Notes under the pieces: model-generated
The model's database searches: none
What the model saw: only the letters and a program-made list of their open reading frames with translations
What the model was told of the DNA's origin: nothing
Made by a program: the position numbers and the translations under genes
Shown here: in pieces, positions 1 to 8,406 of the stretch
Layout: each line of letters opens with the position of its first letter
How positions within the stretch are numbered: position 1 is the first letter of the stretch
Source of the DNA: Asterionellopsis glacialis
Taxonomy: Eukaryota > Bacillariophyta > Plagiogrammaphyceae > Rhaphoneidales > Asterionellopsidaceae
NCBI GenBank assembly: GCA_014885115.2
Contig: WKLE02004007.1
Span: forward strand, 1 to 10,748
Length of the DNA stretch: 10,748 bases
Reading direction: 5' to 3'

Positions 1-1
1 T

Positions 2-391
2 GATTGTCGCAACCCGACATGCCGTGCGCACCGGCATAGGGCAGAGATAAAGAGAATCATGAAGAAGGGCTATTATGTATGGCATACTGAATATATCTGT
101 GAGAAAAGAAGAGCTGGAAACACTGGACAAATCACATTGAAGATACCAATTGAAAGGATGGCCACAATATCATTGAGGAAAGTGGCAGTGATTTCAATAA
201 GACAGAATGAGCCAATGAAGTTATTTGAAAAATGAGCTAGCCAAGACCCATGGAACCACAATGACAGGGTTTTTAACCAGCATCTTGCTAGTCTAAAACA
301 GGACTCATGGTACAAAACTAATATTGAGAATCATAAATTAGAAACTATTGGGGAGGAACCAGTGGATGTGACAGTGTCCACTTGTGGGTAG
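2..391 (+). pseudogene. Decayed coding remnant of unknown family, cut by the left window edge
   Basis: One reading frame is open from the window edge to a TAG at 389-391, about 130 codons, interrupted only by a TGA at 233-235. The translation looks like protein rather than noise. A short Cys/His cluster sits near the edge (CRNPTCRAHRH), followed by YYVWHTEYICEKRRAGN, then a stretch of alternating hydrophobic and charged residues, and the end reads EEPVDVTVSTCG. An ATG lies at 59-61, but the frame is open upstream of it, so the real start is probably outside the window. I do not recognise the family. The location in a CpG-poor repeat island suggests a transposon or other repeat-derived gene, and the internal TGA suggests it is dead. 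A low-expression host gene with a sequence error is the alternative. Confidence 0.45.
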
Positions 392-860
392 GTACTGTAC
401 CAGTACAAAGGTACGTGACATTACATGATGACATCATTATATGGACAATAGCTTTTAAAAGTAGGAAACATTTTTGACCTGTACAAAGATTTAAATTTTA
501 AAGTTAAATATGGCATTTTACAGGATCTTTCAAGCATTCATCTATTAAATTACAGTACTTGCCTCTCATATGTTTTGGGGGACTTGGGATTTTCCTTTTT
601 CCGTGCTTTTACTAGTTAATTTTTCTGCTTTGACAAGAATGATCTTCCATCAGAATTGACAATTCCAAGGATCAGTTTGGTGATGCATGAAGGTTATGGG
701 GCCATCATATACATAGTGTAGAATCATATTCAGGACAAAAATATACCAGTCATAAGAAGATTAATTTGTTAAATATTATCATACAAATGGAAGATTTTGT
801 TATTTTCTGGTAATTTTAACTTATTTTTGGAAATATTGTCCTCATGGTAGATTTCTTTAT
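392..860. other. AT-rich noncoding stretch
   Basis: No open frame of note is seen on either strand. The sequence is AT-rich with only two CpGs (near 414 and 602). Positions 786-860 show weak similarity to the sequence preceding the second repeat copy (about 1157-1239), so the direct repeat described next may extend back to here. Confidence 0.6.
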
Positions 861-1049
861 AGATGAACTACAAATTTTATTGTGCACAGGACAGTAACAT
901 CAAAAAAGCACATGGCTTAAATGTTTGATGCGTTCTCCTCAGGGGTTGGACCAAAAGTGAAGGTTTTTAATAAAAAAGAAAAGCTAGAAATTAGTGTAGG
1001 GATTTTAAAAATATGAAAATATGTGCAAATCATGCAGGGGAGTTTTGAG
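861..1049. repeat. Diverged direct repeat, copy 1
   Basis: This segment aligns along its length with 1240-1433. Shared blocks, in order, are CAGGACAGTAAC, TTTGATGC, GTTCTCCTCAGGGG, AATTAGTGTAG, GAAAATATGTG and AGTTTTGAG, separated by small indels and substitutions. The two copies start 379 bp apart. No coding frame runs through it. It could be an old tandem duplication in the leader or LTR of the retrotransposon remnant downstream, or a separate repeat family. Confidence 0.75.
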
Positions 1050-1239
1050 TAGGGTTGGACTACCTTAATATAGTTGTCATAGCATCATAAGAATATGATC
1101 CAAACTAAACACTGATTTTAATAATTTATGGTACAGAATTAGAGAACAAATTTGACACAAGGATTTTTCATTATTTTCTTCAATTTTTTTACCTATTTTC
1201 TGAATTATTGAGATTGGTTTGTATTTCATTTCAAATTGT

Positions 1240-1433
1240 AGCTGAACTAAGAAGCTTGTTGTGCCCAGGACAGTAACTCAGAAAGAGCATGTCTTATATC
1301 TTTGATGCATTGTTCTCCTCAGGGGGGTGGATCAAAAGAGATGAATTTTGAATTTTAATAAAAATCAAAATCTAAAAATTAGTGTAGAAGATCCAAAAAT
1401 ATCTGAAAATATGTGAAACACACAAGTTTTGAG
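1240..1433. repeat. Diverged direct repeat, copy 2
   Basis: This is the second copy of the repeat at 861-1049, in the same orientation and with the same block order. It is slightly longer because of small insertions, for example after GATGC and within the T/A-rich centre. The one CpG in copy 1 (931-932, in GATGCG) falls in an indel against GATGCATTG here. Weaker similarity continues upstream to about 1157. Confidence 0.75.
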
Positions 1434-1906
1434 CTGCATGGGAAAACAAACAACCTTAAGGTGGATAGGGAGAGTTATGGTACAGGATATTTGATTTTTA
1501 TATAGAATTTTATAAACCTTAGGTTAAAAGAAAGCAATTTATTTCCAATCAGATGGGGGCTGCTGCCTCGAGTGAATCAATGATAATGTTATTCTACTGT
1601 ACTATATTCTTTTTAAATTATCTGAGTCCTAAAAACTACTGGTTCCAGACATTTTGATACCCTGCCTTAATACAAATATTGTCACATCATTTCACTTTGA
1701 GGAGATTCTTGGTGCATACAGTCCACATGCACCAATAAGAAAATGTCCAATTTTGACCAAGCTTGAAATTACTTAAATAAAATTCCATGCTTGAAATTAG
1801 CAACATACCTTATTTTATGGTGTCAATATGATATCACCATCAAAAAATCCCTTAAATAATAACATAAAGATGTCATCAATAAGAAACTACTTTTATTATA
1901 TAACAA
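1434..1906. other. AT-rich noncoding stretch before the gag remnant
   Basis: There is no supportable gene. This is where the leader, primer-binding site and 5' LTR end of the retrotransposon remnant would be expected. I could not identify an LTR boundary or a primer-binding site, so they are either lost or too diverged to see by eye. Confidence 0.5.
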
Positions 1907-2700
1907 ATGTGCCAAATAAGTAATGATTGGATTCTCCAAGCTTGTTGTTTCCTCCATTCTTCTAAGGTAAAGAGAGTAAATTGGAAAACTTCAATGGCAA
2001 TTACACTTTTGAAAGGCAGAGCAGGGCAGCTTTTCCAAGCAGCCAATGCCAACCACCAGAGCAAAACTGCAACTTTGAAAAAGCCAAACCAAAAAGATCC
2101 TGAAGCTCTCTTTGAACTGGTACTCAACAATGTAGGCAAGAATTTTTTCTTGTCTAGGCATGCAGCTAGGCAATGCACCTAGGCACCAGAAGAACTACCT
2201 AAGGTACCAACTTGCCATGACTAGGGAGTTTATGCTTTGTGAGTTTGTCATGAGGCTTCGCCAGTTGAACTAATATTTACCATATTTTCTGATGGATCAC
2301 AATGGTAAAAATGTTTGACAATTTGACAATGACAAACTTGTGGATATCCTGGATAGAGTAAAACCACTTAAGTGGCAATCTGCCCTATTGGCTAGCAATC
2401 TTGATCTGCACAATCGCTTGTGGGAAGATACTGTGGATTACTTCAAGAAACTTGAATTGTGTGTGACAATTTCCAAAAATCCTACCAAGCCCAAAGAAGA
2501 TCCCAAGTGTGAACAAACCAAAAAGAATTCTGATCACAATAACAACAAGCACAGTAAAAAATGCCAGTGCACCACAAGTTGTGTAGCAACTGCCATATGA
2601 AGAACCATAACACCTCCAAATGTACTGTGGACAAGTTGAAGAAGAAGAATCAAGATAATTCCAAGATGTACATGCAGGAACAGGTGAATGCAATGATTAG
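1907..2700 (+). pseudogene. gag: Retrotransposon Gag (nucleocapsid) pseudogene
   Basis: Gag builds the virus-like particle of LTR retrotransposons. The first open segment (1907-2182) contains LLKGRAGQLFQ and, near its end, a phenylalanine-rich stretch leading into AARQ. The next segment, one frame over from about 2184, continues with QKNYLRYQL, CEFVMRLRQLN and, after two stops, VDILDRVKPLKWQSA and EDTVDYFKKLE, the order I expect for Ty3/gypsy-like Gag in microbial eukaryotes. After another frame change a zinc knuckle of the form CX2CX4HX4C is complete (2582-2623), which would bind the element's RNA. The frame is broken by a shift at about 2176-2184, TAA at 2271, TGA at 2316 and a shift between 2558 and 2582. 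The true amino end is not evident: a stop lies just upstream of the ATG at 1907. Confidence 0.8.
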
Positions 2701-2959
2701 CTTACTTAAACTACCAAAAGAGAGTAAGAAAAAGACATGTAAAGTACAGTACCAATTGGATTTGTCATCTGAAAATGACCCAAGCTTGTATTTTACTCAA
2801 CATAATATTAAACTTAAACATAAAAATAGTAGTGATGACATTAGCAATTACTTTAAGCCTACTTTCTACACTGACTCAAACCTTTTCCCAATTGTAGATC
2901 AATTATACGATATGCTGCATAGCCAGTGTAAGATGAAAAAGCAAAAATCCAATCATTGC

Positions 2960-3483
2960 ATGACTGAAGTAGTAGGTGAGATAATAAACTGGGATGGCAA
3001 GCTTGTTCCTATACAAATTCTACTTGACACTGGTACTACAGCAACAATCATCATAAAGAAATTTGTCAAACAGGGGAAGGCTAGTACATATAAAACCCTA
3101 AACCTATGTAGTGGTCCACCATGGGTAGTAACTTTATCACTAAACAAAAAGCAAGGGTAAATTGTACACTCCTGGAGTTCACCAACAAAAAGACCATTAT
3201 CTGGTCTTGTTGCCACATTGACAAACAAATAAACCAAGTGGATGCACAATATGACATGATTGTTGGTACCAACCTCATGCAGGCAATGGGTCTGGATATT
3301 TATTTTAGTATGCAAACTATCAGGAGGGAAGGTTACGAACTACCAATGAATGGTGAGGTCTTGGACCTCATACAAGCAGAAGCAATTTACCACATGACTG
3401 TCCAGCCACCTGTCCTGAAGGAAGCAGAATTATGCCAATCAGCCCCCAACAAAATCTCTACCAATAACCTATACTCCTGCTGA
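2960..3483 (+). pseudogene. pro: Retrotransposon aspartic protease pseudogene
   Basis: This enzyme would cut the Gag-Pol polyprotein. The catalytic motif is intact as ILLDTGTTATI, with the DTG codons at 3026-3034. The carboxy-terminal hydrophobic-glycine motif of retropepsins appears as DMIVGTNLMQAMGLDIYFS around 3253-3309. The two halves lie in different frames: the first stays open to 3160, while the second becomes readable from 3112 after a stop at 3109-3111, so a shift lies between about 3095 and 3112. The second half ends at a TGA at 3481-3483, and another frame stays open to 3594. Pepsin-like host enzymes are excluded by the small size and by the Gag directly upstream. Confidence 0.8.
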
Positions 3484-3594
3484 AAAAAATGCCCACCAAC
3501 TAAATCACTCTGAAACATGTGAGAGCATGTCCCTAATCCTTAAAAATATAAATCCAATGAGGGTAACAAATACGGGAATAAATTTCCCAACAAT

Positions 3595-3945
3595 TGAATA
3601 AAAGTATTACTCTAGTTCAGATCCTTTATTTGTACTGGTGAATACATATGACTTTTATCTTCTTGGAGATAGCTACTACTTACTACAGCTGATTGTATAC
3701 TAAGGATTGATGACTGTGTACTACTAGTACTAAAAGATAAAATCTGAAAAGGATACCAAGTTCATAGGCCTTTCATACCCACTGAACCAGGAAGATATAA
3801 AGTCAATACAATATTAGACAAGCCCTAACAGGCATATCCTCAGTTTAGATTTTAGTAATAACATGCAATAAAATAGATTAAGTAAAATAAAAATATCAAT
3901 TTCATTGTCTACAGCAGTAGTAATCATCATGATCTGCTATTATAT
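3595..3945. other. Noncoding gap between sense and antisense remnants
   Basis: No open frame of interest is seen. The region where the reverse transcriptase of the upstream element should begin shows no recognisable RT sequence. The boundary between the gag-protease fragment and the antisense remnant must lie here, but no target-site duplication or terminal repeat is visible. Confidence 0.5.
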
Positions 3946-4556
3946 CTAAATTAATTTTTTGTAGAATAATGATCCTGCTGCTTTCACAAAATCTTCCTTG
4001 GTATCAATAATGGCTCAATGCATGGTGCAAATTTTCATTTTTTGGTTCCTGTTGGCAGCTGCCTCTTCTTCATAAGTTGTCATACATTTTGGTCATCTGT
4101 GATAACATGATGTTGCATCCCCTTTCATCACAACTCCTCCTTTGCAGTAATTTGCTCCTGTGAATTAATTCATATGGTACTCCCAATCATGTATTCCTCT
4201 ATAGTACACTGGTGGATAAGGTGTCTGTAGGAGGTCCTTTGAAAGCACCACCACATGAGTTATTTCTGAATAAGAATTTGTTAACTTTTATGTAACCTGT
4301 CTCTTCTGACAAGGTGTTTCAGACTGGTGATAGGCAGTTTATTAATGTAGTAGTTAAAAAATTTCTTAAAGAAATTGTTCTCTGTTTCATCTTTTCTAGA
4401 TGTAACAAAAATAAAATGGCTTTCCACCTTCTTGGTTGTTTTAATTTACGTATGTGGGTGATCATTTTTTATGTAGTATGCAACTTTATCATATTCTCTC
4501 ACCATCTGTCATGAATAGTATCTAGCACCATCCTTCAGAGTTTAAATACTAGCCAT
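3946..4556 (-). pseudogene. Antisense decayed coding segment, unknown family (probably transposon-derived)
   Basis: On the minus strand about 75 codons from an ATG at 4505 down to a TAA at 4283-4281 carry one internal stop (TAA, 4448-4446). They read SHFIFVTSRKDETENNFFKK and then YYINKLPITSLKHLVRR. After a frame change around 4281-4290 a second frame continues for about 110 codons to a TAG at 3948-3946, with stops at 4167 (TAA), 4095 (TGA) and 4017 (TGA). It reads THVVVLSKDLLQTPYPPVYY, GIHDWEYHMN, ANYCKGGVVMKGDATSCYH and TYEEEAAANRNQKMKICTMH. The frame also extends upstream to an ATG at 4556 across two stops. The rarity of stops relative to the other frames and the natural composition argue for a real former gene. 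Several Cys and His residues could have bound a metal. I do not recognise the family; a transposase or an accessory ORF of a repeat is plausible. Confidence 0.5.
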
Positions 4557-5723
4557 TAAGAGGGGTAGAGATTTTATTTTGTTCTATTAACAAAAGAAAA
4601 TTTTACAATATCACACAGTTTAGCCTCTCTCTACTATCTGTTATCTTCTTTGATTTCCTGTCAAGAAGATGTCAAACAGTATACAAATACTAAAATGGTG
4701 AGAGGTATGAGTCAGAATCAAAATTTTGCTCCTTTATTGATTATGGTGATATTTTCAGAGCCTTAGGATATAATAATTATGGGGGTTGTGGAACAAAAAA
4801 CAAAAATGTATCAAATCACCACATCCAAACATTTGAATAAAAATTTGTTCATCAAGGAATAATGACAAGAACAAGAGATAATTGGGTGCATCTACTATAC
4901 TTACTGAGACACCATACTTCTTCTCAGCCAGTAATATACAACTAGATAGCCTTAGATGACTCATATATGTTTTTATCACCTGTTGGCTGAGAACCACTGG
5001 TGTGTGTGCAATATTGGTGTTCAAAACAAGCAGCAACATATAATATTTGCACCAGTAGTAAAGCATAGTGTTAGTTGAAATGTATGTGGTAACAAAAGAT
5101 TACACTATATGCATGATGGCAATCATAAAGGGCTGGTAGTTCAAAGAAGTGCAGAAAGTATTGTTCTCCTTCTTAATAATGATAAGAAGCATCAGCAATG
5201 CCATCAATACACAGGATAGCCTAAAAATCTGCTGTATAGGAGGTAATTCTTGGGTAATACTGTGACAAGGTGATCTAACACAGAGGTGCACTGGTAACAA
5301 AAGCTTTTATATGTACTCAGCAGTATTGATTTTGCCTAATGGTTTTTGCTAGTCTTATACTATTGGTGTCTCCCTACATATATATCAGTGATCAGACAAT
5401 GGCCTGGTCACATTAGGACCCACCAGTGACCCTCACCAACAGTATGGGTATGCTGAGGAACAGCCCACAAAATTACTCCATCAATATTATTTTAATCCCT
5501 CTCCTCAATCATAACAAAAAATTACTTTCTCCATTTCCTGCTAACCTCATTTTATGTAACTACCATGTGTCAGCATGCCACCCCCATGACATAAATTATT
5601 AAAATAATAATAATAATCAGCATTTATAATTTAATTAAACAATAATTGCAAAGAAGCATGATGCCACTGCTGTTTCTCATAAACAACATAGAACCTGCTA
5701 GCCTGACTTAATCTAGACTGTTT
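4557..5723. other. AT-rich, CpG-poor stretch with no supportable gene
   Basis: Open frames of about 60 to 100 codons exist on the minus strand (4755-5066 and 5100-5300), but their translations are hydrophobic, low in charge and without motifs, and neighbouring frames are similarly open. A short AAT-type microsatellite lies at about 5603-5617. Not a single CpG occurs here. It is probably decayed repeat DNA. Confidence 0.55.
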
Positions 5724-6727
5724 GTGGTGACAACCACCACAACAAAATATCTTTGTCTTTTGACCAGCAACAACAAACATCAGCCATATGCTACCAACAA
5801 ACCATCACTACCATTTTTTAAAGTGGACAAGAACCCCAATATTTTTAATGGCACAACACTGCTGTGGTTATTGCTACACAACCTTCTTCCACTATTTCAT
5901 TCCTTATATATTATACTAAGAACTGTTTCTTTCTTTTTGGTTCTCCCTTTTCAATCTTCTACATGAGATAATGCTTTCTTAGCAAAAGTACTGTAATGTT
6001 TACAACAAGGACAGCTTCTATTTGGTAAGTTTGTAAGAACAGGTACCATCATGGTAATAAAATTTGGCTCTGTAAAGTTTAAATAAAGCTTGCCCCAGTC
6101 ACTGGTAAAGTTTCACATATTGTATACATCAGATCCAAAATTAAGTAGCACATGCATATGATATTCTTCTAGTGAAAGAGTACCTTGATGGTGGTCATGA
6201 CAACAATGGTAGTTTTGCTGGATTTTTTTAAGAACAAGAAGCAGGATCATTAGAACCCAGACAAACACAACATCATGGTGGCTCTACTAAACACCACAAA
6301 AGGCTCATCTTACTGGCAAAGTTTCACATTGTATGGACATACACAAAAGGAAGAGACACAGATGTTATGGTAAGAAATCATCATTTGTCATATTAATTCC
6401 AACTGAACTCAAAAACAACTAAAGTCTACCATGATGATTGCTGATACATAATGCAATTAGTACAATTTATTCTTATTATTTTTCTGCATACCATTGTAAG
6501 AGGGACTGTCACCTATAGCACCACATTACTACAATAATGGTTCTGGATAAAATTGTTAAAGTTTGTAAGAATATGCTAAGAGGTGCTATAATAATTAGAA
6601 TTTAGTAAAACTAGTAATTGGAGATACAGTATTCAATAATCATAAACAGAACTACCAGATCACAACTATGCCAAATACAAAAAAATACTACACACATAAC
6701 CTGTATCTCTACTATTATCATATATTG
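5724..6727. other. AT-rich, CpG-poor stretch with no supportable gene
   Basis: An 80-codon plus-strand frame (5724-5966) is threonine- and asparagine-rich at the start and hydrophobic at the end, with no recognisable motif. A short direct repeat is shared by 6101-6128 and 6312-6339 (ACTGGYAAAGTTTCACAT followed by TGTAT), too short to name a family. No CpG occurs. Confidence 0.5.
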
Positions 6728-6762
6728 AAAAAAAATATTTTTTTCTAAAAAAAATATTTTTT
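6728..6762. repeat. Two adjacent A/T palindromes
   Basis: Two consecutive near-identical blocks each consist of eight A, then TA, then six or seven T, separated by CT. Each block is self-complementary and the pair could also fold together. It may be a slippage-derived low-complexity tract. The sequence alone gives no function. Confidence 0.7.
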
Positions 6763-7890
6763 GTGATAGTACTGTTAAAATTAATTCTTTTTGTATTATT
6801 TCTTATTATACTGGCTATGAATTCTTGGACATTATGTTGTCCATTCTGGGGATGAAAAACAATATATGTATATTGATTCACATTTTCCTCTTAGGTTCTT
6901 AAAAATAGTTGTTATACTCTATAATTTTTAGTAGGGACCCTATTTCCTTTGCTTTCCTATTAAAGAATATAACCACCAAACTTTAACTAGGTAAATATGT
7001 TTGATACATCTGCTTTTGTACACACCATGGTTCAAGAATTTAGGATCTTCATGCTATTGTTGTTGTTGTGATAATTATCAATAATATTAACAATAATTCC
7101 TTCCAGGAGCACTTCCTGATGCTGGTAGAGTTACCCTCAGGACTTTTCTTTCTTACTACAATACCATGACCTCTCTTGTTAAACTCCTGCTCCCACTACC
7201 CATAACATGTTGTAGTACAGCCAATCAAATACTTCTCACCACAACACTATGCAAACACCAAAGCAGGACTCTTCATTATTTGGAAACTTCAATCACAACC
7301 TGCTTGTTGACCCTAGTATTTGCTTCACCACCTTAACTTGAAGAAGGGTGCTCCTCACTTAGCATGTATGTTGAATCAGCAGCATTGGAGAAGAACAGGG
7401 GGGAATTGCTACTAGTGGTACTATCATCATGATGTGCTGCTTCTTTTTTTGTGTGGTGGATTTTGCACAATAAGAGAAATTCTATTATAAATTCTTGTTT
7501 GCATTTTTGAGTAGTCATGTACTAGTAGGGTTACCACCAAAGCAGCTAAATTATACATCGAATTGATTGAATAAGTATTTTGAGGTAAATTGAAAAAAAA
7601 AGAATAATGCTGCACAAAAGCAAGCACATGTGATTCCCAAAAATATTTAAAGCTAGCCCACATATGATGATCTGCAGTAGCATAGGATCACATAAAACTA
7701 CTACATTAAGTAGTACTCTCTGAAAAATAGATTTATCAATGTCTTTTTGAAAAACAAAAACAAAATGCACATCAACATGGGTAAAGGAAAGGATTGTTTT
7801 ATAACCTAGAAAATACCAAGTTTGACAGGGATCAAGAGATGATGGAGGACCTGCAAAAGTCATCATGACCTTTTTTGGTCCAATCCCTAG
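6763..7890. other. AT-rich, CpG-poor stretch up to the composition boundary
   Basis: No gene can be supported. Open frames occur at 7097-7336 (plus, 79 codons) and 7546-8007 (minus, 153 codons). The second straddles the composition boundary at about 7890 and its translation is hydrophobic and motif-free, which suggests chance. Only one CpG (7559-7560) occurs. This is likely old repeat sequence abutting the host gene's upstream region. Confidence 0.55.
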
Positions 7891-8406
7891 CGTTCGCCTC
7901 TGGGTCGTTCGATTTCTTCTCCCCGCTACGTACCGGTAAGGAGTGACGCGAGCCTGAAAAAGGGCGGGAAAAACGTTGGGGAGTGGGTTGCGGTGTATTC
8001 TCATCATGTCATCGCATCTTGCTTGCGGTATACCTTACGATAGTGAGTGTAGAAAGTCGTGTACAGTATCTTGCGTCCCATCTCTATCCACCAACACGAG
8101 TGAATACGACACTCGCCGTGGAAAACTTTACCGCAAGACAACGAATACGCCAAAAAGGGATTGAAACAAACTGAAAACGCAAACACTGAAAGCAGGTGCG
8201 GCAATAGACACGTACCTTCTCTCTTTTGTAATCAAGAATTAGCCCAAACAGTGTGTCGAACACGTCCTATTCTTTGCCCTACATTGAACTCGCGTTTGTC
8301 TTGCAAAGAGTGAACGAGCTCGCACACCAAACCAAACCAACTTGGAACTAAACTACACGGACGTCATCGACAACCACAATACGAAACAAAAGATACTACA
8401 AACATA
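7891..8406 (+). promoter_or_regulatory. Upstream region and leader of the two-exon gene
   Basis: From about 7891 the sequence becomes CpG-rich relative to everything to its left (37 CpGs in 516 bp by my count). The final part, about 8320-8406, is A/C-rich and poor in T, as expected for a translated leader, and runs straight into the ATG at 8407. No clear TATA box was identified. Small overlapping open frames at 7976-8174 look like chance. The exact transcription start cannot be read from the sequence. Confidence 0.5.
8360..8366 (+). promoter_or_regulatory. GACGTCA element (bZIP/CRE-like)
   Basis: The heptamer GACGTCA lies 41 bp before the start codon. ACGTCA-type motifs are bZIP targets and are known as CO2/cAMP-responsive elements in diatom promoters. 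Here the site may lie inside the transcribed leader, and a 7-mer can occur by chance. Confidence 0.25.

Larger units (their letters stand above)
1907..3594 (+). mobile_element. Degenerate Ty3/gypsy-type LTR retrotransposon fragment (gag and protease)
   Basis: Successive open segments in shifting frames read as one retrotransposon polyprotein: a Gag capsid-like region (1907 to about 2580), a CCHC zinc knuckle (2582-2623), a lysine-rich linker, and an aspartic protease (about 2960-3330). Segment junctions near 2176-2184, 2558-2582 and 3095-3112 each need a frame change, and there are in-frame stops at 2271-2273 and 2316-2318. A last open stretch in another frame ends at 3592-3594. No reverse transcriptase, RNase H or integrase motif follows, and no LTRs were found. 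It is an old inactive copy. The Ty3/gypsy assignment rests on the Gag and protease layout and could change with a search. Confidence 0.8.

Noticed and set aside
4755..5066. 103-codon minus-strand open frame
   Set aside because: Low in charge and rich in Leu/Ile/Phe/Tyr with no motif. Other frames of the same stretch are similarly protein-like or open, so chance openness in AT-rich DNA is likely.
5388..5411. Imperfect hairpin GTGATCAG/CTGGTCAC
   Set aside because: One mismatch in an 8-bp stem in noncoding DNA is expected by chance in 10 kb.
5724..5966. 80-codon plus-strand open frame
   Set aside because: Begins with a Thr run from a CAC/ACA tract and ends in a generic hydrophobic stretch. 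The opposite strand reads at least as well, so neither is supported.
7097..7336. 79-codon plus-strand open frame preceded by an acceptor-like TTCCAG
   Set aside because: No motif, Leu/Thr-rich, no donor partner found, and the minus strand of the same stretch is also partly open.
7546..8007. 153-codon minus-strand open frame
   Set aside because: It straddles the composition boundary at about 7890, is hydrophobic and motif-free in its left part and Arg-rich in its right part, so it reads as two unrelated sequences joined by chance.
7976..8174. Overlapping 62- and 63-codon open frames upstream of the intact gene
   Set aside because: Two overlapping frames of similar length in a promoter-like region, neither with recognisable composition or motif.
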